Shown: piece after piece, positions 1-5,347 of the stretch
Layout of the letters: every line of letters begins with the position of its first letter
Position numbering within the stretch: the first letter of the stretch is position 1
Assembly (NCBI GenBank): GCA_002435715.1
Contig: DISD01000016.1
Coordinates: 1 to 5,517, forward strand
Source: Rhodospirillaceae bacterium UBA6219
GTDB taxonomy: Bacteria > Pseudomonadota > Alphaproteobacteria > Rhodospirillales > Magnetospirillaceae
Length of the DNA stretch: 5,517 nt
Direction: 5' to 3'
Position numbers and translations under genes: made by a program
The notes under the pieces: generated by a model
Seen by the model: only the letters and a program-made list of their open reading frames with translations
The model's database searches: none
Told to the model about the DNA's origin: nothing

Positions 1-1364
1 TGCAGGCCGCGATTGGTGTACTTCTTGGCGATCGAGATGACCAGGCGCAGATTGGCCTCGATCATTTCCTTCTTGGCCTTGCTGGCCTCGCGCTCGCCGC
101 GCTGCACGGTCTGGATGATACGGCGGAACTCGGTGATGGGCAGGCCGGCCTCGGTGGACACCACGGCGATCTGGGTGCGCAGTTCGGTGACGTCGCGCTT
201 GTGCTTTTCCGAGAAATCCTTCCACTGCTTGGACTTCACCCCGACGATGTCCAGCCAGTTGGGGTCCAGTTCCGAGCCGAAATAGCTGTCCAGGAAGTCC
301 TGACGCTTGACCTTGCACGATTCGGCCAGACGCAGCAGACGGCCTTCCATGCCCATCAACCGCTTGTTCAGGCCGTTCATGTGATCGACCAACTGCTCGA
401 TGCGGGCATTGTTCAGATGCACGTCTTCCATCAGACGGACCATTTCCGCCTTCAGCTTGTCGTACTTCTTTTCCAGGGCCGCCGAGACGCTTTCACCCTT
501 GGAAAGCGCCGCCATGCGGTCCTTTTGCGCCTTTTCCATCTTCAGGAAGGTGGCGGCGATGGCTTCGAAGGTTTCCAAGACCAGCGGCATCAGCGCGGCT
601 TCCATGGCCGCCAGCGAGATCGAGTTCTCCTCGCCCTCGCCTTCGCCCTCGCCACCTTCGCCGTTCTCGCCGTTTTCGTTTTCGCCTTCCCGCTCGCCCT
701 CTTCGCCCTCGGATTCCTCTTTCTCGGATTCGGACGCGCCTTCGGCCTCGGCCTCGTCCTCGGCGACTTCGGCTTCCATTTCCTCTTCGCTGAGGTTGGC
801 GCCGTAGGTGGCATCCAGGTCGATGATGTCGCGCAGCAGCATGCGGCCCTGTTGCAGGGAATCGTGCCATTCGATGATGGCGCGGATGGTCAGCGGGCTT
901 TCGCAGATGCCGCCGATCATCATTTCGCGACCGGCTTCGATGCGCTTGGCGATGGCGATTTCGCCTTCGCGGGAGAGCAGTTCCACCGAGCCCATTTCGC
1001 GCAGATACATGCGGACGGGATCGTCGGTGCGGCCCAGATCCTCTTCGTCGACATTGCCGGCGCCCGAGCTGGATTCGCTTTCCTCTTCCTCGGCTTCCGG
1101 CGAGGCGGCTTCGTCGGTTTCTTCGCTTTCCACCACGTTGATGCCCATTTCGGACAGCATGGCCATGGTGTCTTCGATCTGTTCCGACGACACTTCGTCG
1201 GGCGGCAAAGCAGCGTTCAGCTCGTCATAGGTGACATAGCCGCGCTCGCGGCCGCGGGTGACCATCTTCTTGACGGCGACGCCCAGCGCGTCGAGCAGCG
1301 GACCGTCCAGGTTCTCTTCCTGGCTCTCGTTGACTTCCGCCGTATTCTGAGGTTTGGTCGCCAT
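1..1364 (-). CDS. rpoD: RNA polymerase sigma factor RpoD (sigma-70), N-terminal part, cut by window edge
   Basis: Primary sigma factor, which directs core RNA polymerase to housekeeping promoters. The reading frame is open from ATG at 1364 to the window edge (454 complete codons), and the C-terminal promoter-recognition regions lie outside. Residues about 20-80 resemble region 1.1 (ALGVAVKKMVTRGRERGYVT). Region 1.2 runs from about 113 to 147 and begins TDDPVRMYLREMGSVELLSR. A long non-conserved region follows, with a glutamate-rich stretch at 193-246. Region 2.1/2.2 starts near 433 with ANLRLVISIAKKYTNRGL, ending at the window edge; this is nearly identical to E. coli sigma-70. The start is supported by an AGGAGC Shine-Dalgarno 9 nt upstream and by the usual beginning of region 1.1. 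It lies 73 nt downstream of dnaG in the same orientation, with a terminator-like hairpin between them. Family assignment is essentially certain. Confidence 0.97.
   Translation of the reverse strand, partial: MATKPQNTAEVNESQEENLDGPLLDALGVAVKKMVTRGRERGYVTYDELNAALPPDEVSSEQIEDTMAMLSEMGINVVESEETDEAASPEAEEEESESSSGAGNVDEEDLGRTDDPVRMYLREMGSVELLSREGEIAIAKRIEAGREMMIGGICESPLTIRAIIEWHDSLQQGRMLLRDIIDLDATYGANLSEEEMEAEVAEDEAEAEGASESEKEESEGEEGEREGENENGENGEGGEGEGEGEENSISLAAMEAALMPLVLETFEAIAATFLKMEKAQKDRMAALSKGESVSAALEKKYDKLKAEMVRLMEDVHLNNARIEQLVDHMNGLNKRLMGMEGRLLRLAESCKVKRQDFLDSYFGSELDPNWLDIVGVKSKQWKDFSEKHKRDVTELRTQIAVVSTEAGLPITEFRRIIQTVQRGEREASKAKKEMIEANLRLVISIAKKYTNRGL
627..788 (-). repeat. Glutamate-rich low-complexity tract within rpoD (residues 193-246)
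   Basis: Of 54 consecutive residues, 27 are Glu, with Gly, Asn, Ala and Ser making up most of the rest. The tract ends in an alternating Gly-Glu run (EGGEGEGEGEE). At DNA level the second half (about 627-707) is an imperfect GGCGAR hexanucleotide repeat on the coding strand, giving a strongly purine-rich coding strand. It lies in the non-conserved region between sigma regions 1.2 and 2. E. coli sigma-70 also carries an acidic (Asp/Glu) stretch in this region, so an acidic linker is expected there. The Glu-Gly-Asn repeat form looks lineage-specific and may vary in length between strains. Confidence 0.85.
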
Positions 1365-1373
1365 AAACCCGAT

Positions 1374-1379
1374 GCTCCT
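1374..1379 (-). promoter_or_regulatory. rpoD ribosome binding site
   Basis: AGGAGC on the minus strand, 9 nt before the ATG at 1364. It is the only good Shine-Dalgarno nearby and fixes the rpoD start. It begins only 7 nt after the U-tract of the upstream hairpin. Confidence 0.8.
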
Positions 1380-1386
1380 AATGCGC

Positions 1387-1428
1387 AAAAAGCCCCTACC
1401 CGATCCCTTCCTTGGGTTGGGCCGGGGC
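1387..1428 (-). terminator. Terminator-like hairpin between dnaG and rpoD
   Basis: Read on the minus strand, GCCCC (1428-1424) pairs with GGGGC (1396-1392). Inside this, CCC (1421-1419) pairs with GGG (1401-1399), and CCC (1416-1414) pairs with GGG (1407-1405). Small internal loops of 2-3 nt separate the three segments and the apical loop is 6 nt. TTTTT follows directly (1391-1387). This is the shape of an intrinsic terminator, although the internal loops weaken the stem. It starts about 10 nt after the dnaG stop codon and ends 22 nt before the rpoD ATG. Since rpoD is essential, it is more likely a partial terminator, attenuator or processing site than a full stop. Confidence 0.6.
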
Positions 1429-1437
1429 GAGAAGATA

Positions 1438-3318
1438 TCAGAACCCGGAACCGTTGTCGTCGTCGTCCTGGGCGACGGCACGGCCCACTTCCTTCAACGC
1501 GGCGAAGCGGTCGAAAACGTCCGCCGACATATGTTCCGCCAATTGACGGGCGGCGTGGCCGATATCGCCGGACAAACCCTTCTTCCAGGCATAACGCTTG
1601 AAATGTCGGTCCCAGTGTTGCCTGGCGTCGGTGAGCGTTTCGACCCGCCCGATCCTGAATTCATCGCTGTCCATCAACGCGTCCAGCCCGGCGCCCAACC
1701 CATCCGCCCGTAGATGGGCGCCAAGTTGGTCCGAGTCAAGGTCATGGACATTGTGCAGGTGCTTTAGAATCCCACGGCGAAGATTGTCAAGGTTATTGTC
1801 GGAAAAGCCGGTCTCGCCCAGGGCTTCGAAGACTTGTTCCAAAAGTGGCGGATGCCACAGCACCAAAGACAGCAGCTTGGCTTCGGCTTTTTTCAACCAG
1901 GTGGATTCGTCGGCTGCCGGCGGCGGCGGCTTGCCGGCCCCGGGCAGACGGCCGTCGGGACCGCGCAGCGGCGGGTCACCGGGACGGCGCTTGAACTCGG
2001 CACGACGTCCGGGGCCACCACCATAACCGCCTTGCGGCTTGGGATTCCAGGCCGGGCGGTTCAGCGCCCGCATCTTGTCGCGGAAAGCCTGCAAGTACTG
2101 ATAGCGGACGGTTTCGTCGGCAATCGCGAAAGCCTTGTCCTTCAATTCCTTTTCCAGGGCGGCGCGACGCTCGGGGGTATCCAGGTGCCGGTTTTCAGCG
2201 GCCAGCCGCCAGACCACGTCGAAAAGCGGCTGGGCGGCGTCCAACACCGCCTGCATGGCCGCCGGCCCCTTGGCCTTGATCAGCGAATCCGGGTCTTCGG
2301 GGGCGGGCAGGACGGCGAAGCGCAACGACTTGCCCGGCTTCAGGATGGGCAGGCCGCGTTCAGCGGCACGCCCCATGGCGCGCTGACCGGCATTGTCGCC
2401 GTCGAAACACAAAATGGGTTCGTCGGCCAGACGCCACATTTCCTCGATCTGCGCTTCGGTCATGGCGGTGCCCAACGGCGCCACGGCAAAGGTGAAGCCG
2501 GCCTGGTGCAGGGCGATGACGTCCATATAGCCCTCGGCCGCCATCACCACGTTGCGTTCCCGCGCGGTTTCCCGCGCCATGGCCAGGCCGTACAGCTGGC
2601 TTCCCTTATGGAACAAAGGGGTGTCGGGCGAGTTCAGATATTTGGGCTGGCCGTCGCCCAAGATGCGGGCCCCAAACGCCACCACCCGGCCACGACGGTC
2701 GGTGACCGGAAACATGACGCGACCACGGAAGAAATCGAAGCTGGCGCCACCGTTATCGGGCTTCTTGAGAAGCCCGACCTCGATCAGCTGCGCTTCCGGG
2801 CAGGCATCGCTCATCAGGGTGGTTTTCAGGGCTTCACGGGAATCCGGCGACCAGCCCAGGCGGAAGCGGGCGATGGTGTCGTCCGTCAGGCCGCGCCCGC
2901 GCAGATAGGCCAGCCCCTCTTTGCCGCCGGGGCTGCGTAATTGCCGTTCAAAGAATTGGCAGGCCGCTTCCATGGCGTCATGCAGCGACGCGCGGCGGGC
3001 CTCGACCCGGCGTTCCTCTGGGGTCGCCTTGGGGACTTCCAGACCACATTCGGCCGCCAGCCGCTCCACCGCCTCGGTAAACGACAAATGGTGCGCCCGC
3101 ATCTCGAAGCCGATGGCGTCGCCATGCGCCCCACAGCCGAAGCAATGGAAAAAGCCCTTTTCCTCGTTGACCGTGAAGCTGGGGCTTTTTTCGTTGTGGA
3201 ATGGACACAGGCCTTGGAATTCCCGGCCCTTCTTCGTCAGTTTGACCCGACGCGACACCACGCCAACCAGATTGGCGCGGGCACGCAGTTCATCCAGGAA
3301 TTGGGGCGGGAAGGCCAT
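1438..3318 (-). CDS. dnaG: DNA primase DnaG
   Basis: Synthesises RNA primers for replication at the fork, working with the replicative helicase DnaB. The 626 residues are a normal length. The N-terminal CHC2 zinc-binding domain has ligands C38, H41, C59 and C62, visible in GLCPFHNEKSPSF and FHCFGCGAHGD. The RNA polymerase core carries the conserved KYLNSPDTPLFHKG at 226-239. The TOPRIM domain follows, with catalytic E262 (AEGYMD) and D306/D308 (CFDGDNAGQ). Residues about 424-472 form a Gly/Pro/Arg-rich linker, and the rest is the helicase-binding C-terminal domain, ending in an acidic QDDDDNGSGF tail. The ATG at 3318 is preceded by AAAGGG with a 9-nt spacer. The gene starts 26 nt after the yqeY stop, so the two are very likely co-transcribed, and rpoD follows 73 nt later. 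All catalytic residues are present and no frame break is seen. Confidence 0.98.
   Translation of the reverse strand: MAFPPQFLDELRARANLVGVVSRRVKLTKKGREFQGLCPFHNEKSPSFTVNEEKGFFHCFGCGAHGDAIGFEMRAHHLSFTEAVERLAAECGLEVPKATPEERRVEARRASLHDAMEAACQFFERQLRSPGGKEGLAYLRGRGLTDDTIARFRLGWSPDSREALKTTLMSDACPEAQLIEVGLLKKPDNGGASFDFFRGRVMFPVTDRRGRVVAFGARILGDGQPKYLNSPDTPLFHKGSQLYGLAMARETARERNVVMAAEGYMDVIALHQAGFTFAVAPLGTAMTEAQIEEMWRLADEPILCFDGDNAGQRAMGRAAERGLPILKPGKSLRFAVLPAPEDPDSLIKAKGPAAMQAVLDAAQPLFDVVWRLAAENRHLDTPERRAALEKELKDKAFAIADETVRYQYLQAFRDKMRALNRPAWNPKPQGGYGGGPGRRAEFKRRPGDPPLRGPDGRLPGAGKPPPPAADESTWLKKAEAKLLSLVLWHPPLLEQVFEALGETGFSDNNLDNLRRGILKHLHNVHDLDSDQLGAHLRADGLGAGLDALMDSDEFRIGRVETLTDARQHWDRHFKRYAWKKGLSGDIGHAARQLAEHMSADVFDRFAALKEVGRAVAQDDDDNGSGF
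1763..1790 (-). promoter_or_regulatory. Candidate internal promoter for rpoD inside dnaG
   Basis: On the minus strand, a perfect TTGACA (1790-1785) is followed after 16 nt by TCTAAA (1768-1763), 4 of 6 matches to the -10 consensus. The predicted transcript would start about 390 nt before the rpoD ATG. E. coli is known to place rpoD promoters inside dnaG, so the location is plausible. The bases are also constrained as dnaG codons (around residues 510-520), so the match could be accidental. A GANTC site (GATTC, 1771-1767) overlaps the upstream edge of the -10 element. Confidence 0.35.
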
Positions 3319-3344
3319 GTTGCCCTACCCTTTCGACCGACGGA

Positions 3345-3803
3345 TCAGGCGCCCAGCAGCTTTTTGGTGGTCGCGCTGGCCTTGGTGAAATCCATGGTGC
3401 CGGCGTGGCGTTCCTTCAAGGCGGCCATCACCCGGCCCATATCCTTGATACCGCCAGCGCCCAATTCAGCGATGACGGCGGAAACCGCGGAATTCATCTC
3501 CTCCTCGTTCAGCTGGCGGGGCAGGAAGCGTTCGATGATGGCGATTTCGTCTTGTTCCTGCTGCGCCAGTTCCAAACGGCCGCCTTGTTCGTAAAGCGAG
3601 ATGCTTTCGCGGCGCTGCTTGATCATGGATTGCAGCATGGACAGGATTTCGTCGTCGCTGATGCCGTCCATCACGCCGCGCGAACGCGCCGCGATGTCGC
3701 GGTCCTTCAGGGCCGCAAGGATCAGACGAACGGTGGACACCACCCGGCTGTCCTTGGACAGCATGGCGGACTTCAAAGCTTCGTTAAGCTGCGGACGCAG
3801 CAT
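3345..3803 (-). CDS. yqeY: GatB/YqeY domain-containing protein
   Basis: A 152-residue protein of the YqeY family, close to the family's usual size of about 150. It matches the family throughout. It opens with MLRPQLNEALKSAMLSKD, has the helical RLILAALKDRDIAARSRG segment, then the QRRESISLYEQGGR motif and AIIERFLPRQLNEEE. The C-terminal part (IAELGAGGIKDMGRVMAALK) resembles the tail domain of GatB/GatE tRNA amidotransferase subunits. No signal peptide or membrane segment is seen, so it should be cytosolic. Its exact function is not established; a link to tRNA or amidotransferase biology is suggested only by domain similarity. It is the first gene of the minus-strand unit, 26 nt upstream of dnaG, in the place rpsU occupies in E. 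coli. The ATG at 3803 follows GGGGAGG with a 4-nt spacer, and that Shine-Dalgarno can fold into a small hairpin. The gene symbol is by family name. Confidence 0.93.
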   Translation of the reverse strand: MLRPQLNEALKSAMLSKDSRVVSTVRLILAALKDRDIAARSRGVMDGISDDEILSMLQSMIKQRRESISLYEQGGRLELAQQEQDEIAIIERFLPRQLNEEEMNSAVSAVIAELGAGGIKDMGRVMAALKERHAGTMDFTKASATTKKLLGA

Positions 3804-3814
3804 GGGGCCTCCCC
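3804..3814 (-). promoter_or_regulatory. yqeY ribosome binding site within a small hairpin
   Basis: On the minus strand the 11 bases before the ATG read GGGGAGGCCCC. GGGGAGG is the Shine-Dalgarno. Its first four G can pair with the CCCC immediately before the ATG, leaving AGG as a 3-nt loop. If it forms, this stem would hide part of the ribosome binding site. The Shine-Dalgarno itself supports the start at 3803. Confidence 0.5.
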
Positions 3815-3893
3815 GGAAAATCCCGTCCCCCCGGACGAAAGAAAGGGATAAGGCTAGCTGGAATCGACGCCCATAGCAATGACTCTGTGGCGC

Positions 3894-3899
3894 ATTATG
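3894..3899 (-). promoter_or_regulatory. Possible -10 element for the yqeY-dnaG unit
   Basis: CATAAT on the minus strand matches 5 of 6 bases of the sigma-70 -10 consensus and lies about 90 bp before the yqeY start. The best -35 partner (TTCCAA, 3924-3919) matches only 3 of 6 and sits 19 nt away, so this is a weak call. Confidence 0.2.
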
Positions 3900-3927
3900 G
3901 GGTTGAATTCCCTTGGTTTTGGAATCC

Positions 3928-3954
3928 TTGACGCAGCCAGCTTATTTCTATAAG
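3928..3954 (+). promoter_or_regulatory. Candidate distal promoter for carAB
   Basis: TTGACG (3928-3933) and TATAAG (3949-3954) each match the sigma-70 consensus at 5 of 6 positions. The spacer is 15 nt, shorter than the usual 16-18. The preceding base gives CTTGAC, the -35 form common in Alphaproteobacteria. Transcription would begin near 3961 and give a leader of about 160 nt before carA. The -10 overlaps a 5-bp inverted repeat, CTTAT-TTCT-ATAAG (3941-3954). Confidence 0.4.
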
Positions 3955-3980
3955 AAGCGGCCGTTTACCTGCCGCATCTC

Positions 3981-4036
3981 GGACCAGCAAGGGTCCCTTC
4001 CGCGGGACTGAGCCTGAGTGAATACGGGCAAGTCCT
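3981..4036 (+). promoter_or_regulatory. Mutually exclusive hairpins in the possible carA leader
   Basis: Three stems compete for the same bases. GGACC (3981-3985) pairs with GGTCC (3992-3996). GTCCC (3993-3997) pairs with GGGAC (4004-4008). GGACT (4005-4009) pairs with AGTCC (4031-4035), extended inside by GCCT (4012-4015) with GGGC (4026-4029). The first and third stems can coexist and the second excludes both, which is the logic of an attenuator or switching leader. No strong U-tract follows the third stem, so termination is not obvious. The pairings are read by eye, without energy calculation. Confidence 0.3.
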
Positions 4037-4060
4037 CGCCTTCTTGTGCGGCCTAAAGCA

Positions 4061-4066
4061 TATTAT
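4061..4066 (+). promoter_or_regulatory. Possible proximal -10 element for carA
   Basis: TATTAT matches the -10 consensus at 5 of 6 positions in an otherwise GC-rich stretch 55 bp before the carA ATG. No good -35 lies at the proper distance: TTGTGC at 4044-4049 is only 11 nt away. If used, it would bypass the hairpins upstream. Confidence 0.25.
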
Positions 4067-4108
4067 AGACACCCTTCGTCCTGGCCCGGCCGGGATGACA
4101 CGCCACGA

Positions 4109-4115
4109 AAAAGGA
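4109..4115 (+). promoter_or_regulatory. carA ribosome binding site
   Basis: An A-rich AAGGA Shine-Dalgarno (core 4111-4115) lies 5 nt before the ATG at 4121. It decides the start against an in-frame GTG at 4046, which would add 25 residues (MRPKAYYRHP...) that look nothing like the family N-terminus. Confidence 0.75.
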
Positions 4116-4120
4116 CCGCC

Positions 4121-5284
4121 ATGCCCAACTTCGACATCCCGCGCCCCCCCGGCGCCACCGCCGCCCTGGTCCTGGCCGACGGCACCGTGCTGTGGGGCAA
4201 GGGCTTGGGCGCTTCCGGCATGTCGGTGGGTGAAGTGGTGTTCAACACCGCCATGACCGGCTATCAGGAAACCCTGACCGATCCCAGCTATGCCGGCCAG
4301 ATCATCACCTTCACCTTCCCCCATATCGGCAATGTCGGCACCAATCTGGAAGACATCGAGACGGTGACCCCGGCGGCGCGCGGCCTGATCGTGCGCGCCG
4401 ACATCACCGAGCCGGCCAATTGGCGTGCCGCCAAGCATCTGGATGCCTGGCTGAAGTCGTTCAACATGATCGGCCTGGCCGGCATCGACACCCGGGCGCT
4501 GACCCGTCGCATCCGCGACCAGGGCGCCCCCAACGGGGTCGTCGTCCATGCGCCTGACGGCAACGTCGATCTGCAGGCCGCCTGGGAAATGGCCCAATCC
4601 TGGCCCGGTCTGGAAGGCATGGATCTGGCACTCGACGTGTCGTGCACCCAGGGCTATGCCTGGGACGAAACCGAATGGTCGCTGGGCCAGGGTTACGGCA
4701 AGCAGGACGAACCCAAGTTCCACGTGGTCGCCATCGATTACGGCGCCAAGCGCAATATCCTGCGCTGTCTGGCCAGCACCGGCTGCAAGGTCACCGTGCT
4801 ACCGGCCAAGTCCACCGCCGAGGACGTCCTGCGCCACCAGCCCGACGGCGTCTTCTTGTCCAACGGCCCCGGCGACCCGGCGGCCACCGGCGAATATGCC
4901 GTGCCGATGATCCAGGGCGTCATCGATGCCGGCAAGCCGCTGTTCGGCATCTGCCTGGGCCATCAGATGCTGTCCTTGGCCCTGGGGGCCAAGACCTTCA
5001 AGATGGATACCGGCCACCGCGGCGCCAACCATCCGGTCAAGGATCTGGAAACCGGCAAGGTGGAAATCACCAGCCAGAACCACGGCTTCGTGGTGGACGA
5101 AGGCTCGCTGCCCGCCAATGTGGAAGTCACCCACCGCTCGCTGTTCGACAAGTCGGTGGAAGGCATCAAGGTCAAGGACAAGCCGGTGTTTTCCGTCCAG
5201 TACCACCCGGAAGCCAGCCCCGGCCCCATGGACAGCCATTACCTGTTCGATCGCTTCGTCGATCTGATCGCCAAGTCGAAGTAA
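4121..5284 (+). CDS. carA: Carbamoyl-phosphate synthase small subunit (glutaminase)
   Basis: Hydrolyses glutamine and channels ammonia to the CarB subunit for carbamoyl phosphate synthesis, which feeds arginine and pyrimidine pathways in the cytoplasm. The 387 residues are a normal length. The N-terminal CarA-specific domain has ALVLADGTVLWGKGLG, then GEVVFNTAMTGYQETLTDPS and AGIDTRALTRRIRDQGA. The class I glutamine amidotransferase domain begins around 205 (HVVAIDYGAKRNILRCL). It contains LSNGPGDPAA, the nucleophile elbow GICLGHQ with catalytic C278, and HPEASPGP with H362 and E364, completing the triad. SQNHGF, typical of CarA, is also present. The gene ends with TAA, and carB starts 63 nt downstream on the same strand. 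A run of seven C at 4144-4150 lies early in the gene but does not disturb the frame. Confidence 0.98.
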   Translation: MPNFDIPRPPGATAALVLADGTVLWGKGLGASGMSVGEVVFNTAMTGYQETLTDPSYAGQIITFTFPHIGNVGTNLEDIETVTPAARGLIVRADITEPANWRAAKHLDAWLKSFNMIGLAGIDTRALTRRIRDQGAPNGVVVHAPDGNVDLQAAWEMAQSWPGLEGMDLALDVSCTQGYAWDETEWSLGQGYGKQDEPKFHVVAIDYGAKRNILRCLASTGCKVTVLPAKSTAEDVLRHQPDGVFLSNGPGDPAATGEYAVPMIQGVIDAGKPLFGICLGHQMLSLALGAKTFKMDTGHRGANHPVKDLETGKVEITSQNHGFVVDEGSLPANVEVTHRSLFDKSVEGIKVKDKPVFSVQYHPEASPGPMDSHYLFDRFVDLIAKSK

Positions 5285-5301
5285 GTCAGCCCGTTTTGAC
5301 A

Positions 5302-5322
5302 GGGGCGCGCCGATCGCGCCCC
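5302..5322 (+). other. Strong GC hairpin between carA and carB
   Basis: GGGGCGCG (5302-5309) and CGCGCCCC (5315-5322) form a perfect 8-bp stem with a 5-nt loop (CCGAT). It is followed by AAACCTTA rather than a T-run, so it does not look like an intrinsic terminator. In a 63-nt gap inside a two-gene operon it could stabilise or mark processing of the carA message. It ends 25 nt before the carB ATG. Confidence 0.6.
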
Positions 5323-5347
5323 AAACCTTATCTGGAAGCGTTCCGCC

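Larger units (their letters stand above)
3804..4120. other. Divergent intergenic region between yqeY and carA
   Basis: About 317 bp separate the two outward-facing translation starts. It is more AT-rich in its middle (about 3890-3960) than the flanking genes. No ORF here has both a credible Shine-Dalgarno and recognisable protein similarity. It must carry the promoters for both transcription units. Visible elements are three GANTC sites (3861, 3881, 3922), a CTTAT-TTCT-ATAAG inverted repeat (3941-3954), overlapping hairpins (3981-4036), a TATTAT box (4061) and a short GC hairpin at 4079-4095 just before the carA ribosome binding site. I see no tRNA or named riboswitch. Confidence 0.8.

Noticed and set aside
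201..1601. A 466-codon plus-strand ORF antisense to rpoD and the end of dnaG.
   Set aside because: It lies over clearly conserved rpoD and dnaG codons, has a His/Phe/Ala/Leu-rich composition expected from reading GC-rich codons backwards, and spans two genes and their gap without a recognisable domain.
1834..2940. A 368-codon plus-strand ORF antisense to dnaG.
   Set aside because: The opposite strand encodes an intact primase with all catalytic motifs. The antisense product has no recognisable motif and typical shadow composition.
2941..3594. A 217-codon plus-strand ORF across the dnaG start and most of yqeY.
   Set aside because: It overlaps two conserved genes and their junction and shows no credible protein features.
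3854..3895. A 13-codon minus-strand ORF (MRHRVIAMGVDSS) ahead of yqeY, considered as a leader peptide.
   Set aside because: It has only a distant AAGGGA, about 13 nt away, and its ATG lies inside the candidate -10 element. It has no run of regulatory codons.
4085..4094. CCCGGCCGGG palindrome upstream of carA, considered as an operator.
   Set aside because: Short GC palindromes are common by chance at this base composition, and nothing ties it to a known regulator.
4046..4120. An upstream in-frame GTG start for carA adding 25 residues.
   Set aside because: It has no good Shine-Dalgarno, and the added residues do not resemble a CarA N-terminus, whereas ATG 4121 has AAGGA at 5 nt.
4144..4150. 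Run of seven C near the start of carA, considered as a slippage or phase-variation site.
   Set aside because: It encodes Arg-Pro-Pro-Gly in frame, is short for phase variation, and carA is a housekeeping gene.
3965..4723. A 252-codon minus-strand ORF antisense to the carA 5' half.
   Set aside because: carA is unmistakable on the other strand, and the antisense product is Gly/His-rich shadow sequence.
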